In this document: piece by piece, positions 40,944-49,124 of the stretch
Layout of the letters: every line of letters begins with the position of its first letter
How positions within the stretch are numbered: the first letter of the stretch is position 1
Assembly (NCBI GenBank): GCA_050946835.1
Contig: JBMNVN010000002.1
Location: forward strand, 186,001-250,000
Length of the DNA stretch: 64,000 bases
Source of the DNA: UBA1447 sp002329225
GTDB lineage: Bacteria; Bacillota; Clostridia; Oscillospirales; Acutalibacteraceae
Direction: 5' to 3'
Made by a program: the position numbers and the translations under genes
Notes under the pieces: model-generated
What the model was told of the DNA's origin: nothing
The model's database searches: none
The model's input: only the letters and a program-made list of their open reading frames with translations

Positions 40944-42285
40944 CTGCATGACTCCCGATTTTAATTATTAAGATGTTTTTTGTGGACTCACTTATTTCGC
41001 ACCGCCGGTCAGAGCCGTAACCTTCCAGCCAGGCGACCCCTGAATCATCGGCTAAAACTAATAAATCATCTCTGATTTCTTCAGGTACCGAATCTTCGTT
41101 AAACAGTTTTTTCAGCGTTTTAGTGCAATTCCTCTTAGATATACGAATCTTGTCTCCGCCTCTGCGATTACGAAAAACTACATTGCCGTTTAGTTTATCA
41201 TAATCTAAAGAATAATCCAATAATTTATTGTGAATAATTTGTTGATTTTTAAATTCCGTGCGGTCTGCTACCGTTACTGTAACTTTTTTACTTCCGCATA
41301 AAAGTTCACCAATATCGAATTTTACCGAAAAAGGCGGTACTTTCAGTACCCTGTTGTTAATGATAAGCTTTTCATTTTTGACCGTTGCTCTCGTGTCTCC
41401 CGGCAATGTAATTGACCCGCCAGTAAAAAGCAGGTCATCTAATGCATTGATGTGCTCGCTCAAAGGAGCCGAACCCAACTTACTTATGAGTATATTTTTA
41501 ACAGCCCTCTTCCTTATTGCCGGGGACGATGAAGCAAGAACAGCGGCAGAATAGCAGGAGCCTTTTTTACATTCGGCAACAAGTTGTTCAGCCATAATAT
41601 TAAGAAAATCATTGTCTTCAGTTAAATTGTCAAAACATCTTAAGAATGAAAGCTGATAGTTTTGATTTATTCTTCCAAAAAGCGGAATAACACTTTTTCT
41701 TAAATAATTTCTTGAATATTTTTCATCCGAGTTGCTGCTGTCAAAGACGAAAGGAATATTATATTTTTCACAATAAGTCTTTACTTCTTCAGTAGTACAG
41801 TCAATTAGAGGCCTTATAATGTTATCCCGTACAGGTTTAATAGAGCAAAGGCCTTCCAGGCCGGTTCCTCTGGCAAGGTTAAACAGCATCGTTTCGATAC
41901 GATCACTAAGCGTATGAGCAGTAGCAATTAAAGCATTTTCGGCAATGGAAGATAAGAATTCATATCTTATTCTTCGGGCGCACTCTTCAATCCCCTCGCC
42001 TGAACTTTTGGAAATCTGCGGTATGTTGACCCTGAGAGTTTCAAGTCTGAGTTTTTTTTCATGGCAAAAATTTATTACAAAATTCTCATCGCGATCAGCC
42101 TCATACTTTCTTATGCCATGATTAACATGTGCCACAATTAATTCAAAACCGAATTCTTGACGTAGGGAACAAAGAATATTCAGCATTGCCATGGAATCGG
42201 CGCCCCCTGATACTGCTGCAATGATCGTATCGGCACCGAGAAACATATTATGCTTTTTAACGGTTGAAATGACTTTTTCTATCAT
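40933..42285 (-). CDS. tilS: tRNA(Ile)-lysidine synthetase
   Basis: Modifies C34 of the tRNA-Ile CAU anticodon to lysidine, so that it reads AUA and is charged with isoleucine. N-type ATP pyrophosphatase motif SGGADSMAML (residues 25-34), VAHVNHGIR, IATAHTLSDRIETMLFNLARGTGLEGL and the IRPLIDCTTEEV segment identify it. The C-terminal domain includes GGDKIRISKRNCTKTLKKLFNE. Length is 450 residues. It overlaps the dnaB stop by 1 base (TGATG). Essential in most bacteria. Confidence 0.95.
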   Translation of the reverse strand: MIEKVISTVKKHNMFLGADTIIAAVSGGADSMAMLNILCSLRQEFGFELIVAHVNHGIRKYEADRDENFVINFCHEKKLRLETLRVNIPQISKSSGEGIEECARRIRYEFLSSIAENALIATAHTLSDRIETMLFNLARGTGLEGLCSIKPVRDNIIRPLIDCTTEEVKTYCEKYNIPFVFDSSNSDEKYSRNYLRKSVIPLFGRINQNYQLSFLRCFDNLTEDNDFLNIMAEQLVAECKKGSCYSAAVLASSSPAIRKRAVKNILISKLGSAPLSEHINALDDLLFTGGSITLPGDTRATVKNEKLIINNRVLKVPPFSVKFDIGELLCGSKKVTVTVADRTEFKNQQIIHNKLLDYSLDYDKLNGNVVFRNRRGGDKIRISKRNCTKTLKKLFNEDSVPEEIRDDLLVLADDSGVAWLEGYGSDRRCEISESTKNILIIKIGSHADDK

Positions 42286-43658
42286 CAGTATTTATCCGTT
42301 TTTGCTAAAAAACGAGTATTAGCGGCGTCCCAGACAAAAGTGACGGTTCTCGTTTCTCCGTGTCTGTTTTTAGCCACTATCACTTCAATATCATCGCTTT
42401 CTTCTTCCTGTACTATCTCTTCGTCGTTTTCTTCATCGCTGATGTATGATTTTCTGTACAAAAGCAATACTACATCCGCATCCTGCTCAATTGAGCCTGA
42501 ATCACGCATATCGGCTAATTGCGGTCTGCGCGATTTGCCTGATTGGACAGAACTTCTTGACAATTGAGTACAGACAATAACGGGAAGATTTAAGTCTTTT
42601 GCCATTAACTTCAGGCTGCGTGTTATTTCGCTAACTTCCTGAACGCGGTTTTCGGCTCTTTTTCCGGGCTTTATAAGTCCAAGATAGTCAACAATAACGC
42701 AGTCAACATTACCGAGTCTTCTTGTTTTTGCCTTCATTTCAGAAACGGAGATGTTTGAAGAATCATCAAAATATAAATCACAATCGTTTAACGCCATTGT
42801 GGTACTTGCCAAATTCTTCCAATCCTCAGGGGAAAGATTGCCTTCTCTAAGATTTTTATTATTAATAGCGGCAGTACTGCAAAGAACTCTTTGGGCAATT
42901 TGCTCCTTCGTCATCTCTAATGAAAAGAAAAGCACACGCTTTTTACCTGAACCTGCAATATTTTTAGCAATATTGAGTGCAAAACTTGTTTTGCCCATTC
43001 CCGGGCGTGCTCCAATCATTACCAAGTCGGACTTATTTAGCCCTATAAGCACATTATCCAAGTCGGCAAATCCGGTCTCCAGCCCCAAATACTCATCACG
43101 CTCAGCTGAATTTAGTTTAGCTAACCTGTCAAGTACCTGGTTGGCTAATATATCATTGAGTCTTGCGGGACCGTCAATACTCTTGCCGTGCCTGACATCA
43201 TAAATCTGCTGTTCGGCGCTGTCAAGTATGATATCCGCGCTTTCCTCTTGCGCAAGTGCGTTGCTGATAGTATTTTGCGATATTTCTATAAGTCTTCTGA
43301 GATAATATTTTTCTCTGACCGTCTTTGCATGATGCTCTACATTTGCAATGGAAAGAACATTGTTGGTTAGTTGAAAAAGATAATTTTTACCACCGGCGTC
43401 GTCAAAGACATTATCCCGTTTAATTCTTTCCAAAACCAAAATAGCATCAATATTTTGACTTAGCGTGTCAATTTCAATCATCGCACTAAAAATAGCACGA
43501 TGCTGCAAAAGATAAAAATGCTCCGGCTTTAACAGCATATGCACTGTGGAAAAACAAGAAGGTTCTACCAAAACGCTTCCCAAAACAGCTTGTTCCGACT
43601 CAATGCTGGCCGGCAAATTGGAAGTATCTAACCCTGTAAACCCAATGGTGTTGTCCAA
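42285..43658 (-). CDS. dnaB: Replicative DNA helicase DnaB
   Basis: Hexameric helicase (DnaC in B. subtilis naming), 457 residues. N-terminal domain with SIESEQAVLGSVL, then the RecA-like C-terminal domain with Walker A GARPGMGKTSFALNIA, VLFFSLEMTKEQIAQR, IVDYLGLI, SRSLKLMAKDLNLPVIVCTQLSR and the RDSGSIEQDADVV motif. The start is TTG 43658 with GGAGGG 6 bases upstream. A GTG at 43685 would place the Shine-Dalgarno sequence inside the gene and overlap rplI. No intein is present at the Walker A. Confidence 0.96.
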   Translation of the reverse strand: MDNTIGFTGLDTSNLPASIESEQAVLGSVLVEPSCFSTVHMLLKPEHFYLLQHRAIFSAMIEIDTLSQNIDAILVLERIKRDNVFDDAGGKNYLFQLTNNVLSIANVEHHAKTVREKYYLRRLIEISQNTISNALAQEESADIILDSAEQQIYDVRHGKSIDGPARLNDILANQVLDRLAKLNSAERDEYLGLETGFADLDNVLIGLNKSDLVMIGARPGMGKTSFALNIAKNIAGSGKKRVLFFSLEMTKEQIAQRVLCSTAAINNKNLREGNLSPEDWKNLASTTMALNDCDLYFDDSSNISVSEMKAKTRRLGNVDCVIVDYLGLIKPGKRAENRVQEVSEITRSLKLMAKDLNLPVIVCTQLSRSSVQSGKSRRPQLADMRDSGSIEQDADVVLLLYRKSYISDEENDEEIVQEEESDDIEVIVAKNRHGETRTVTFVWDAANTRFLAKTDKY

Positions 43659-43677
43659 AACAAACCCTCCGGAAAAA

Positions 43678-44118
43678 TCATTCACTTACAATGATATAAA
43701 ACTTGGCACTGACCCCTTGGACTAACCTGACTTCCGCCTCATATGTGCCGTAATGCTTTATATCTTCAACAGATATTTTTCTCCTGTCAACTTCGATAGA
43801 ATATTCTTCTTTAATCCGGTCAGCAATTTCCTTTGCAGTTATAGAGCCGAACAGCTTACCGCTTGAACCGGCATTGGCAGTTATTTTTATAGTGCTTCCT
43901 TCTATTTTTGAAGCCGCTTCCCGTGCCTCTTCCAGCTCTTTTTCAAAGCGAAATCTTTCTGCGGATTCTTTGTTTTTAATTTCACTTAATATTTGGGCAT
44001 TTACCTCGACTGCAAGCCCCCGGGGTAATAGGAAGTTTCTTGCATAGCCGTCAGAGGCGTTAACCATTTCGCCTTTTTTACCTAAACCTTTTACATCTTC
44101 TTTTAACAACACTTTCAT
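43678..44118 (-). CDS. rplI: 50S ribosomal protein L9
   Basis: Large-subunit protein of 146 residues with the N-terminal globular domain (MKVLLKEDVKGLGKKGEMVNASDGYARNFLLPRG, containing the L9 signature), a long connecting helix and the C-terminal RNA-binding domain (GKLFGSITAKEIADRI). ATG 44118 is chosen because GAGGTG is 8 bases upstream; a GTG three codons earlier overlaps that site. It is located between rnj and dnaB; the rplI-dnaB pairing is conserved in Firmicutes. Confidence 0.97.
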   Translation of the reverse strand: MKVLLKEDVKGLGKKGEMVNASDGYARNFLLPRGLAVEVNAQILSEIKNKESAERFRFEKELEEAREAASKIEGSTIKITANAGSSGKLFGSITAKEIADRIKEEYSIEVDRRKISVEDIKHYGTYEAEVRLVQGVSAKFYIIVSE

Positions 44119-44140
44119 CTTATGCACACCTCATCAATCT

Positions 44141-45943
44141 TTATTCAACATTTATAATAATAGGTAAAACCATGGGGTTGCGCCTTGTTCTATCATTCAT
44201 TAGTTTAGACAAATCTTCCCTCAGCCTCGATTTAATAATACCGATATCAAGCACAACTCCGCCCAGACAAAACTTGATTGTATTTTTTGCCACTTCAACC
44301 GCCTCGTTTATAAGCTGTTCCGATTCTTTAACATACACAAAACCTCTTGTGAGAATTTCCGATTCCGATACCATAGAAGCTGTTAACAAATTGACGGCAG
44401 CGGCTACAATAATTAAACCGTCTTGTGAAAGGAGTTTGCGCTCCCTTAGAACCACACTTCCAACATCACCGACACCATAGCCGTCAACCAATACTCTTCC
44501 GGCAGGAATCGAGGGGCAAAACACTGCCGTATTACGGTTAAATTCAATTACATTTCCGTTATCCGCAATTAATACATTTTCTTCTTTAACGCCCATTGCC
44601 AAAGCAAGCTGAGCATGTTTTCGCAAATGTTTATGTTCACCGTGTACAGGGATAAAGAACTTGGGTTTTAAAAGGCCGAGGAGGATTTTAAGTTCTTCCT
44701 GACAGGCATGCCCGGAAACATGAACATCGTACATTCTTTCATATACTACTTCTGCCCCAAGTTTCATAAGTTCATTAATAACTTTGTTAACGGTTTTCTC
44801 GTTACCGGGAATAGGCGTTGCCGAAATGATTACACAGTCATTACCTGTAATTTCAATTTTTCTATGGTCGGAGGAAGCCATCCTCGAAAGTGCCGATAAC
44901 GGTTTTCCTTGACTTCCCGTTGTAATTATTACCAACTCATCATCGCTGTATCTTTTTACCTGATCAATGGTTATCATTAAATCTTTTGGTATTCTAAGGT
45001 ACCCTAATTCTTGTGCAATGCTAACCACATTTTCAAGACTTCTGCCGGAAAGGGCAACTTTTTTATTCAGTTGTTCAGAAATATCAATTATTTGTTGCAC
45101 TCGATGAATATTGGAGGCAAAAGTGGCAATGATTATTCTTTTACCGTTTGCCCTTCGGAACAGAGTGTCAAAAGATTCGCCAACTTTACGTTCGCTTTGA
45201 GTATAGCCGGGACGCTCCGCATTTGTGGAGTCCGACAAAAGGCAAAGTACTTTTTCACCTCCGATTTTTGCCAATTTTGCTAAGTCAATAGTGTCTCCGT
45301 CTATCGGGGTACTGTCAATTTTGAAGTCACCCGTCATTACTACCGTACCCGCTTTGCATCTTATTGCAAAAGCCATAGCACCGGGTATAGAGTGGTTAAC
45401 ATGAATGCCCTCTACACTGAAGGCACCGACTGTAATTTTTTCCTCAGGTTTAATAATATTCAAATTCGCATGACGAAGCAAACCGCTTTCTTTTAACTTA
45501 CCGGTAATCAAGCCTATTGTTAATGATGTTCCGTAAATCGGCAGGTTGGCTGATTTTAAAAGATAAGGAATGCCCCCGATATGGTCCTCGTGTCCGTGAG
45601 TTACAAATATACCTCTAATTCTCTGTACATTCTTTTCTACAAAAGAAAAATCAGGCAATACAATATCAACGCCAAACATATCCTGGTCGGGGAATGCTAA
45701 ACCGCAATCAACAATTATCATGTCATCCCCGTACTCAAACAGAGTCATATTTTTACCGACTTCATTAAGTCCGCCTAAAAACATCACTCTGAGCTTCGGC
45801 CTTGGATTAGCTTTTGCCTTTTCATTTTTTACGGCTTTAACTTTGGTCGGCTGTCCCCTCTTTTGTGGTGCCTTGGGCTTCTCTTTAGCAGATTTATTAA
45901 CACCCGTCACAGCGTTAATAACACTAACTTTCTTGTTTTGCAT
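44141..45943 (-). CDS. rnjA: Ribonuclease J
   Basis: Metallo-beta-lactamase/beta-CASP ribonuclease with 5'-3' exo and endo activity in mRNA decay and rRNA maturation. The N-terminal extension is lysine-rich (residues 1-48), then LNEVGKNMTLFEYGDDMIIVDCGLAFPD, the zinc motif VTHGHEDHIGG, VNHSIPGAMAF, MTGDFKID, the beta-CASP region and HGEHKHLRKHAQLA with a late His. Length is 600 residues, about 45 longer at the N-terminus than B. subtilis RNase J1. ATG 45943 has AGGAGG 5 bases upstream. This replaces the gdpP-like gene that often precedes rplI. Confidence 0.94.
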   Translation of the reverse strand: MQNKKVSVINAVTGVNKSAKEKPKAPQKRGQPTKVKAVKNEKAKANPRPKLRVMFLGGLNEVGKNMTLFEYGDDMIIVDCGLAFPDQDMFGVDIVLPDFSFVEKNVQRIRGIFVTHGHEDHIGGIPYLLKSANLPIYGTSLTIGLITGKLKESGLLRHANLNIIKPEEKITVGAFSVEGIHVNHSIPGAMAFAIRCKAGTVVMTGDFKIDSTPIDGDTIDLAKLAKIGGEKVLCLLSDSTNAERPGYTQSERKVGESFDTLFRRANGKRIIIATFASNIHRVQQIIDISEQLNKKVALSGRSLENVVSIAQELGYLRIPKDLMITIDQVKRYSDDELVIITTGSQGKPLSALSRMASSDHRKIEITGNDCVIISATPIPGNEKTVNKVINELMKLGAEVVYERMYDVHVSGHACQEELKILLGLLKPKFFIPVHGEHKHLRKHAQLALAMGVKEENVLIADNGNVIEFNRNTAVFCPSIPAGRVLVDGYGVGDVGSVVLRERKLLSQDGLIIVAAAVNLLTASMVSESEILTRGFVYVKESEQLINEAVEVAKNTIKFCLGGVVLDIGIIKSRLREDLSKLMNDRTRRNPMVLPIIINVE

Positions 45944-45976
45944 ATATCCTCCTGTCAAAACAATAAATCAACGGAC

Positions 45977-46002
45977 CATTTACCGCAGTTTTTCGGTAAA
46001 TG
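45977..46002. repeat. Inverted repeat upstream of rnj
   Basis: CATTTACCG / CGGTAAATG, 9-bp perfect arms, 8-base spacer, between 34 and 59 bases upstream of the rnj start. It probably lies in the 5' leader, where it would form a hairpin, or else is an operator. There is no T-run on the minus strand, so it is not a terminator. The remainder of 45944-46180 holds the rnhA promoter; no clear rnj promoter was seen. Confidence 0.5.
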
Positions 46003-46115
46003 CCCATTTTAAATATTAAAAAACAACAATACGCACAAACTCAATATATCCATCTGAGCGTAGAATAATCTGATAGAATATTACTACTATTTATCGATAA
46101 TGTCAACGCAACAAC

Positions 46116-46144
46116 TTGTTACTTGTTCAAATCAATGATATGAT
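46116..46144 (+). promoter_or_regulatory. Promoter of rnhA
   Basis: TTGTTA (46116-46121), 17-base spacer, TATGAT (46139-46144). Confidence 0.55.
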
Positions 46145-46180
46145 AATCAAAATTTTTGACTTCAAATCGGAGGCAAAACA

Positions 46181-46630
46181 ATGAATTGTGTAAAAATATA
46201 TACTGACGGTGCCTGTTCGGGCAACCCCGGTCCCGGCGGGTGGGCGGCAATTCTTGTATACAACAAGCAAGAACTGATACTAATGGGAGGCGAAAGCTCA
46301 ACCACAAACAACCGAATGGAGCTGACTGCAGTGTTAGAAGCAATAAAGGCTCTTAAAAAAAGCTGCAAAATCGAATGTTACAGCGACTCAAAATATGTAG
46401 TAGACGCCTTCAATTCAGGGTGGCTGGAAAGTTGGTTAAAAAACGATTGGCAAAAAAAGGATAAAAAACCTGTTTTAAATAAAGACCTTTGGGAAGATTT
46501 GCTGCAGCAGTTGTCAAAGCATCAATTCAGCTTTAACTGGGTGAGCGGTCACAGCGGACATGAAATGAACGAGCGCTGCGATAAATATGCGGTAAAAATG
46601 ACCAAGGCACATTCATATCTATCGAATTAA
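46181..46630 (+). CDS. rnhA: Ribonuclease HI
   Basis: Degrades RNA in RNA-DNA hybrids. The catalytic DEDD set is visible: Asp in YTDGACSGNPGPGGW, Glu in RMELTAVLEAI, Asp in CYSDSKYVVDAF and the last Asp in HSGHEMNERCDKYA. Length is 149 residues, close to E. coli RNase HI. The basic handle region WLESWLKNDWQKKDKKPV is present. GGAGG lies 8 bases before the ATG. It is a single gene between two minus-strand blocks. Confidence 0.96.
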   Translation: MNCVKIYTDGACSGNPGPGGWAAILVYNKQELILMGGESSTTNNRMELTAVLEAIKALKKSCKIECYSDSKYVVDAFNSGWLESWLKNDWQKKDKKPVLNKDLWEDLLQQLSKHQFSFNWVSGHSGHEMNERCDKYAVKMTKAHSYLSN

Positions 46631-46666
46631 GAATATAGAATTGAGACAGATTCACTCCATATCGTA

Positions 46667-46697
46667 TTTTAACAGCATCTATTATCTCTTGTTAAAA
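46667..46697. terminator. Weak inverted repeat between convergent rnhA and URO-D gene
   Basis: TTTTAACA / TGTTAAAA, 8-bp AT-rich arms with a 15-base loop; could be a weak bidirectional terminator. Confidence 0.3.
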
Positions 46698-46709
46698 GAC
46701 CGATTAACT

Positions 46710-47699
46710 TCAGGAGTATAGTTCTTTTATTGATTCAAAATATGCATCTATATTTTCCCATATGCTTTCAGCAGGTATGTCACAGCCTGATGAAAGCATA
46801 AAATTTTTATACAGTGAACATTCATCATAGATTTTTCGGACATTTTCCCTTATATCTCTCGGTGTTCCCGTTCTGAAAAGCACAGGGTCAATGTTACCCA
46901 TAACAATAGCATCAGAAGGCATTTCAGGCAAAATTCTCATAAGCGGTACGGCATTACCGAAATGATAAATATCAGCGCCGTATTCTTTAATTTCAGTTAT
47001 CATATCAGCGATTGCTTCACCGCAGTTGTGATAGCAAAGCACGAAATTCTCATCGTTCACACTACCAAAGATTTTTTTAACAAACGGTGCGGAAAATTCG
47101 GCATTGAGTGAGGGTGAAAGAAGTCCTGCGGCAGGTTCCGCCGTCAGCACACCGTCTGCCCCTGCTTCTTTAAAAGCTTTTATATATTCAACTAAAAACT
47201 CAGTAGTTTTAGAAAGAAGTATCTTCACCTCATCCGGGTTCTCATAGCATTCTATCATAAGCTCCGTCATATCAAAAAGTCTGCTTGCAAGAGAATATGG
47301 ACCGATTACTCCGCAGAAAACGGGAATGTCGTTTATTTTTTCTTTAGCTTTTCTGATACCCTCAATATAAATTGCGGTTCTGCCTGAGCCGACAGGCGGC
47401 ACAACAATTTTCTCCGAATCAAAAATATCGTCTATTATGCCTTTCCTGACGGTTGGAACATGGTTGTCATTGAATACAATTTCAGCGCCGAAAGCCTCAG
47501 CTTCAACAGATAAATCCATCATATTGAGTGAAGCACCGATATTACATCTGTCAGCTATCGCTTTCATGCCTTTGGCCTGCATTTCAGCACTGCCAAGAAG
47601 TTCTTTAACGGTTATGGTGAGAAGCTGTGTTGAGGGAAAAGAAAGAATCGGTATTGTTTTTGATTTGTTATCAATTATTTTTTTTACTAGTTCTTTCAT
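46710..47699 (-). CDS. URO-D/MtaA family protein (putative corrinoid methyltransferase)
   Basis: 329-residue member of the uroporphyrinogen decarboxylase superfamily, closest by motif to MtaA/CmuA-type methylcobamide methyltransferases. A zinc-ligand pattern His-x-Cys in LCYHNCGEAIADMI, with a later Cys in LSSGCDIPAES, is what methyltransferases of this family use; true HemE lacks it. N-terminal ILSFPSTQLL and IGASLNMMDLSVEAEAFGAEI also fit. ATG 47699 follows AGAGG about 10 bases upstream. No corrinoid protein (MtaC-like) or partner MtaB is adjacent, so the methyl donor is unknown. Confidence 0.75.
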   Translation of the reverse strand: MKELVKKIIDNKSKTIPILSFPSTQLLTITVKELLGSAEMQAKGMKAIADRCNIGASLNMMDLSVEAEAFGAEIVFNDNHVPTVRKGIIDDIFDSEKIVVPPVGSGRTAIYIEGIRKAKEKINDIPVFCGVIGPYSLASRLFDMTELMIECYENPDEVKILLSKTTEFLVEYIKAFKEAGADGVLTAEPAAGLLSPSLNAEFSAPFVKKIFGSVNDENFVLCYHNCGEAIADMITEIKEYGADIYHFGNAVPLMRILPEMPSDAIVMGNIDPVLFRTGTPRDIRENVRKIYDECSLYKNFMLSSGCDIPAESIWENIDAYFESIKELYS

Positions 47700-47830
47700 A
47701 TCAAGTAAGCCTCTTTGAAAATGGAATATCTGTTGATGCACTTCCAACAGGTGCGGACATGTAACTCCGAATGATTAAGCGGCAAACATTCACCAATAGA
47801 TAATTGCGGTTATGCCGTGACAGTAAAAGT

Positions 47831-47857
47831 TTTGGGGTACACATTGTGTACCCCAAA
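47831..47857 (-). terminator. Terminator after rhaM
   Basis: Near-perfect palindrome, 13-bp arms TTTGGGGTACACA / TGTGTACCCCAAA around one central base, followed on the minus strand by ACTTTTACT. The T-run is short, but position after the rpsB-tsf-rhaM run and stem strength favour a terminator. The following bases to 47700 hold nothing I can identify. Confidence 0.65.
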
Positions 47858-47863
47858 TTAATA

Positions 47864-48181
47864 TTATTCCATAAAGAAAACTTGCTTCATTAGCGGCTGA
47901 GCACCTGTAACCGGGTCGGTTTCCATTACCATTACATCTTTCATATACTCATTCCACTTCTCAACAATAGGGCTGGAGGCTTGTATCATTGCCGCATGCT
48001 GAACACCTAATTCGCACTCGTAATAACCGAATAAATCGTCACCGTTATTCCAAATGGTGTAGTTCTTAATCCCGGCTTCTTTGAGTAATTCCAGCATTTC
48101 CGGCCAAATCTTATCATGGCGCTCAATATACTCGTCCAACATACCTTGGCGTACTTTAGCACGCCATGCATAACGCTCCAT
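47864..48181 (-). CDS. rhaM: L-rhamnose mutarotase family protein
   Basis: 105-residue dimeric alpha/beta barrel family (RhaM/YiiL, formerly DUF718) that interconverts anomers of L-rhamnose. Motifs are the N-terminal RYAWRAKVRQGMLDEYIERHDKIWPEMLELL with the catalytic His, IKNYTIWNNGDDLFGYYE and the C-terminal VEKWNEYMKDVM. AAGGAG lies 7 bases before the ATG. It starts 11 bases after the tsf stop with no terminator or promoter between, so it appears to be read from the rpsB-tsf transcript. No other rhamnose gene is in the window, so the natural sugar is unknown. Confidence 0.9.
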   Translation of the reverse strand: MERYAWRAKVRQGMLDEYIERHDKIWPEMLELLKEAGIKNYTIWNNGDDLFGYYECELGVQHAAMIQASSPIVEKWNEYMKDVMVMETDPVTGAQPLMKQVFFME

Positions 48182-48192
48182 CTGTATGCTCC

Positions 48193-49119
48193 TTATTTCA
48201 CCATGGAAGCGACTTCGTCAGCAAAATTGTCTTCTCTCTTTTGGAGACCTTCGCCTTTGGCAAAGCGAGTGTAACCGACTATTTTTATATCGCTGCCGAT
48301 TTCTTTCGCTACCGAATCTATATACTGAGCCACGCTCAACTCATTGTTCTTAACAAACTGTTGTTCCACAAGGCAAATTTCTTTCAACAGTTTTTGAATT
48401 TTACCGGCGATAATCCCGTCAAGGACCTGTTGCGGTTTGTTGGCCATTTTGGGGTCTTCTCTAAGTTGAGCAGCTACAATACCTTTTTCATATTCCAATA
48501 CATCGGCGGGAATTGATGCTGAATCGAGGTACTGAGGACTCATTGCCGCAATTTGCATTGCGACATCCTTACCCATCGTTTTAAAAGCTTCGGTGGAAGC
48601 TGTAGCATCATCGGTTTCAAAGCCCACAAGAACGCCAACGGTACCGCCGCCGTGAACATAAATAGCAGAAGGGCCTTCTGCCCGAACAAATCTTCTTATC
48701 TTGAGGTTTTCGCCGATAGAGAGAATCTTATCCTGAAGATTTTCAAGGACTGTTCTGTCCGAACCGACCAGAATAGCATTATTCAAAGCTTCTACATCCG
48801 CTGGATTAACGGCCGCAACGGTTTCAGCTATGCTCAGGGCAAATGCCTGAAATTCTGCATTTTTGGCAACGAAGTCGGTTTCAGAGTTTACTTCCACAAG
48901 GACAGCAACTTTGCCGTCTTCGTTATAAAATGCGGCTACAACACCTTCTGCAGCAATACGGCCGGCCTTTTTAGTAGCGGCTGCCAGACCTTTTTCACGC
49001 AAATATTCTATTGCTTTGTCTATATCCCCATCACTGGCGACCAAAGCATTTTTACAATCCATCATACCGACTCCGGTTCTTTCCCGAAGGGCTTGTACAT
49101 CTTTAGCGGTAAATGACAT
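48193..49119 (-). CDS. tsf: Elongation factor Ts
   Basis: Guanine nucleotide exchange factor for EF-Tu, 308 residues. The N-terminal UBA-like domain with LRERTGVGMMDCKNALVASDGDIDKAIEYLREKG and the core with EVNSETDFVAKNAEFQAFA are the family signatures; AMQIAAMSPQYL follows later. The start is ATG 49119, 5 bases after the rpsB stop, with a Shine-Dalgarno sequence in the rpsB end (GAGGAGGAATAATT). Here pyrH and frr do not follow; rhaM does. Confidence 0.97.
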   Translation of the reverse strand: MSFTAKDVQALRERTGVGMMDCKNALVASDGDIDKAIEYLREKGLAAATKKAGRIAAEGVVAAFYNEDGKVAVLVEVNSETDFVAKNAEFQAFALSIAETVAAVNPADVEALNNAILVGSDRTVLENLQDKILSIGENLKIRRFVRAEGPSAIYVHGGGTVGVLVGFETDDATASTEAFKTMGKDVAMQIAAMSPQYLDSASIPADVLEYEKGIVAAQLREDPKMANKPQQVLDGIIAGKIQKLLKEICLVEQQFVKNNELSVAQYIDSVAKEIGSDIKIVGYTRFAKGEGLQKREDNFADEVASMVK

Positions 49120-49124
49120 ATTAA

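Noticed and set aside
48553..49116. 187-codon open frame on the plus strand
   Set aside because: Antisense to tsf; composition is that of a reverse-strand shadow.
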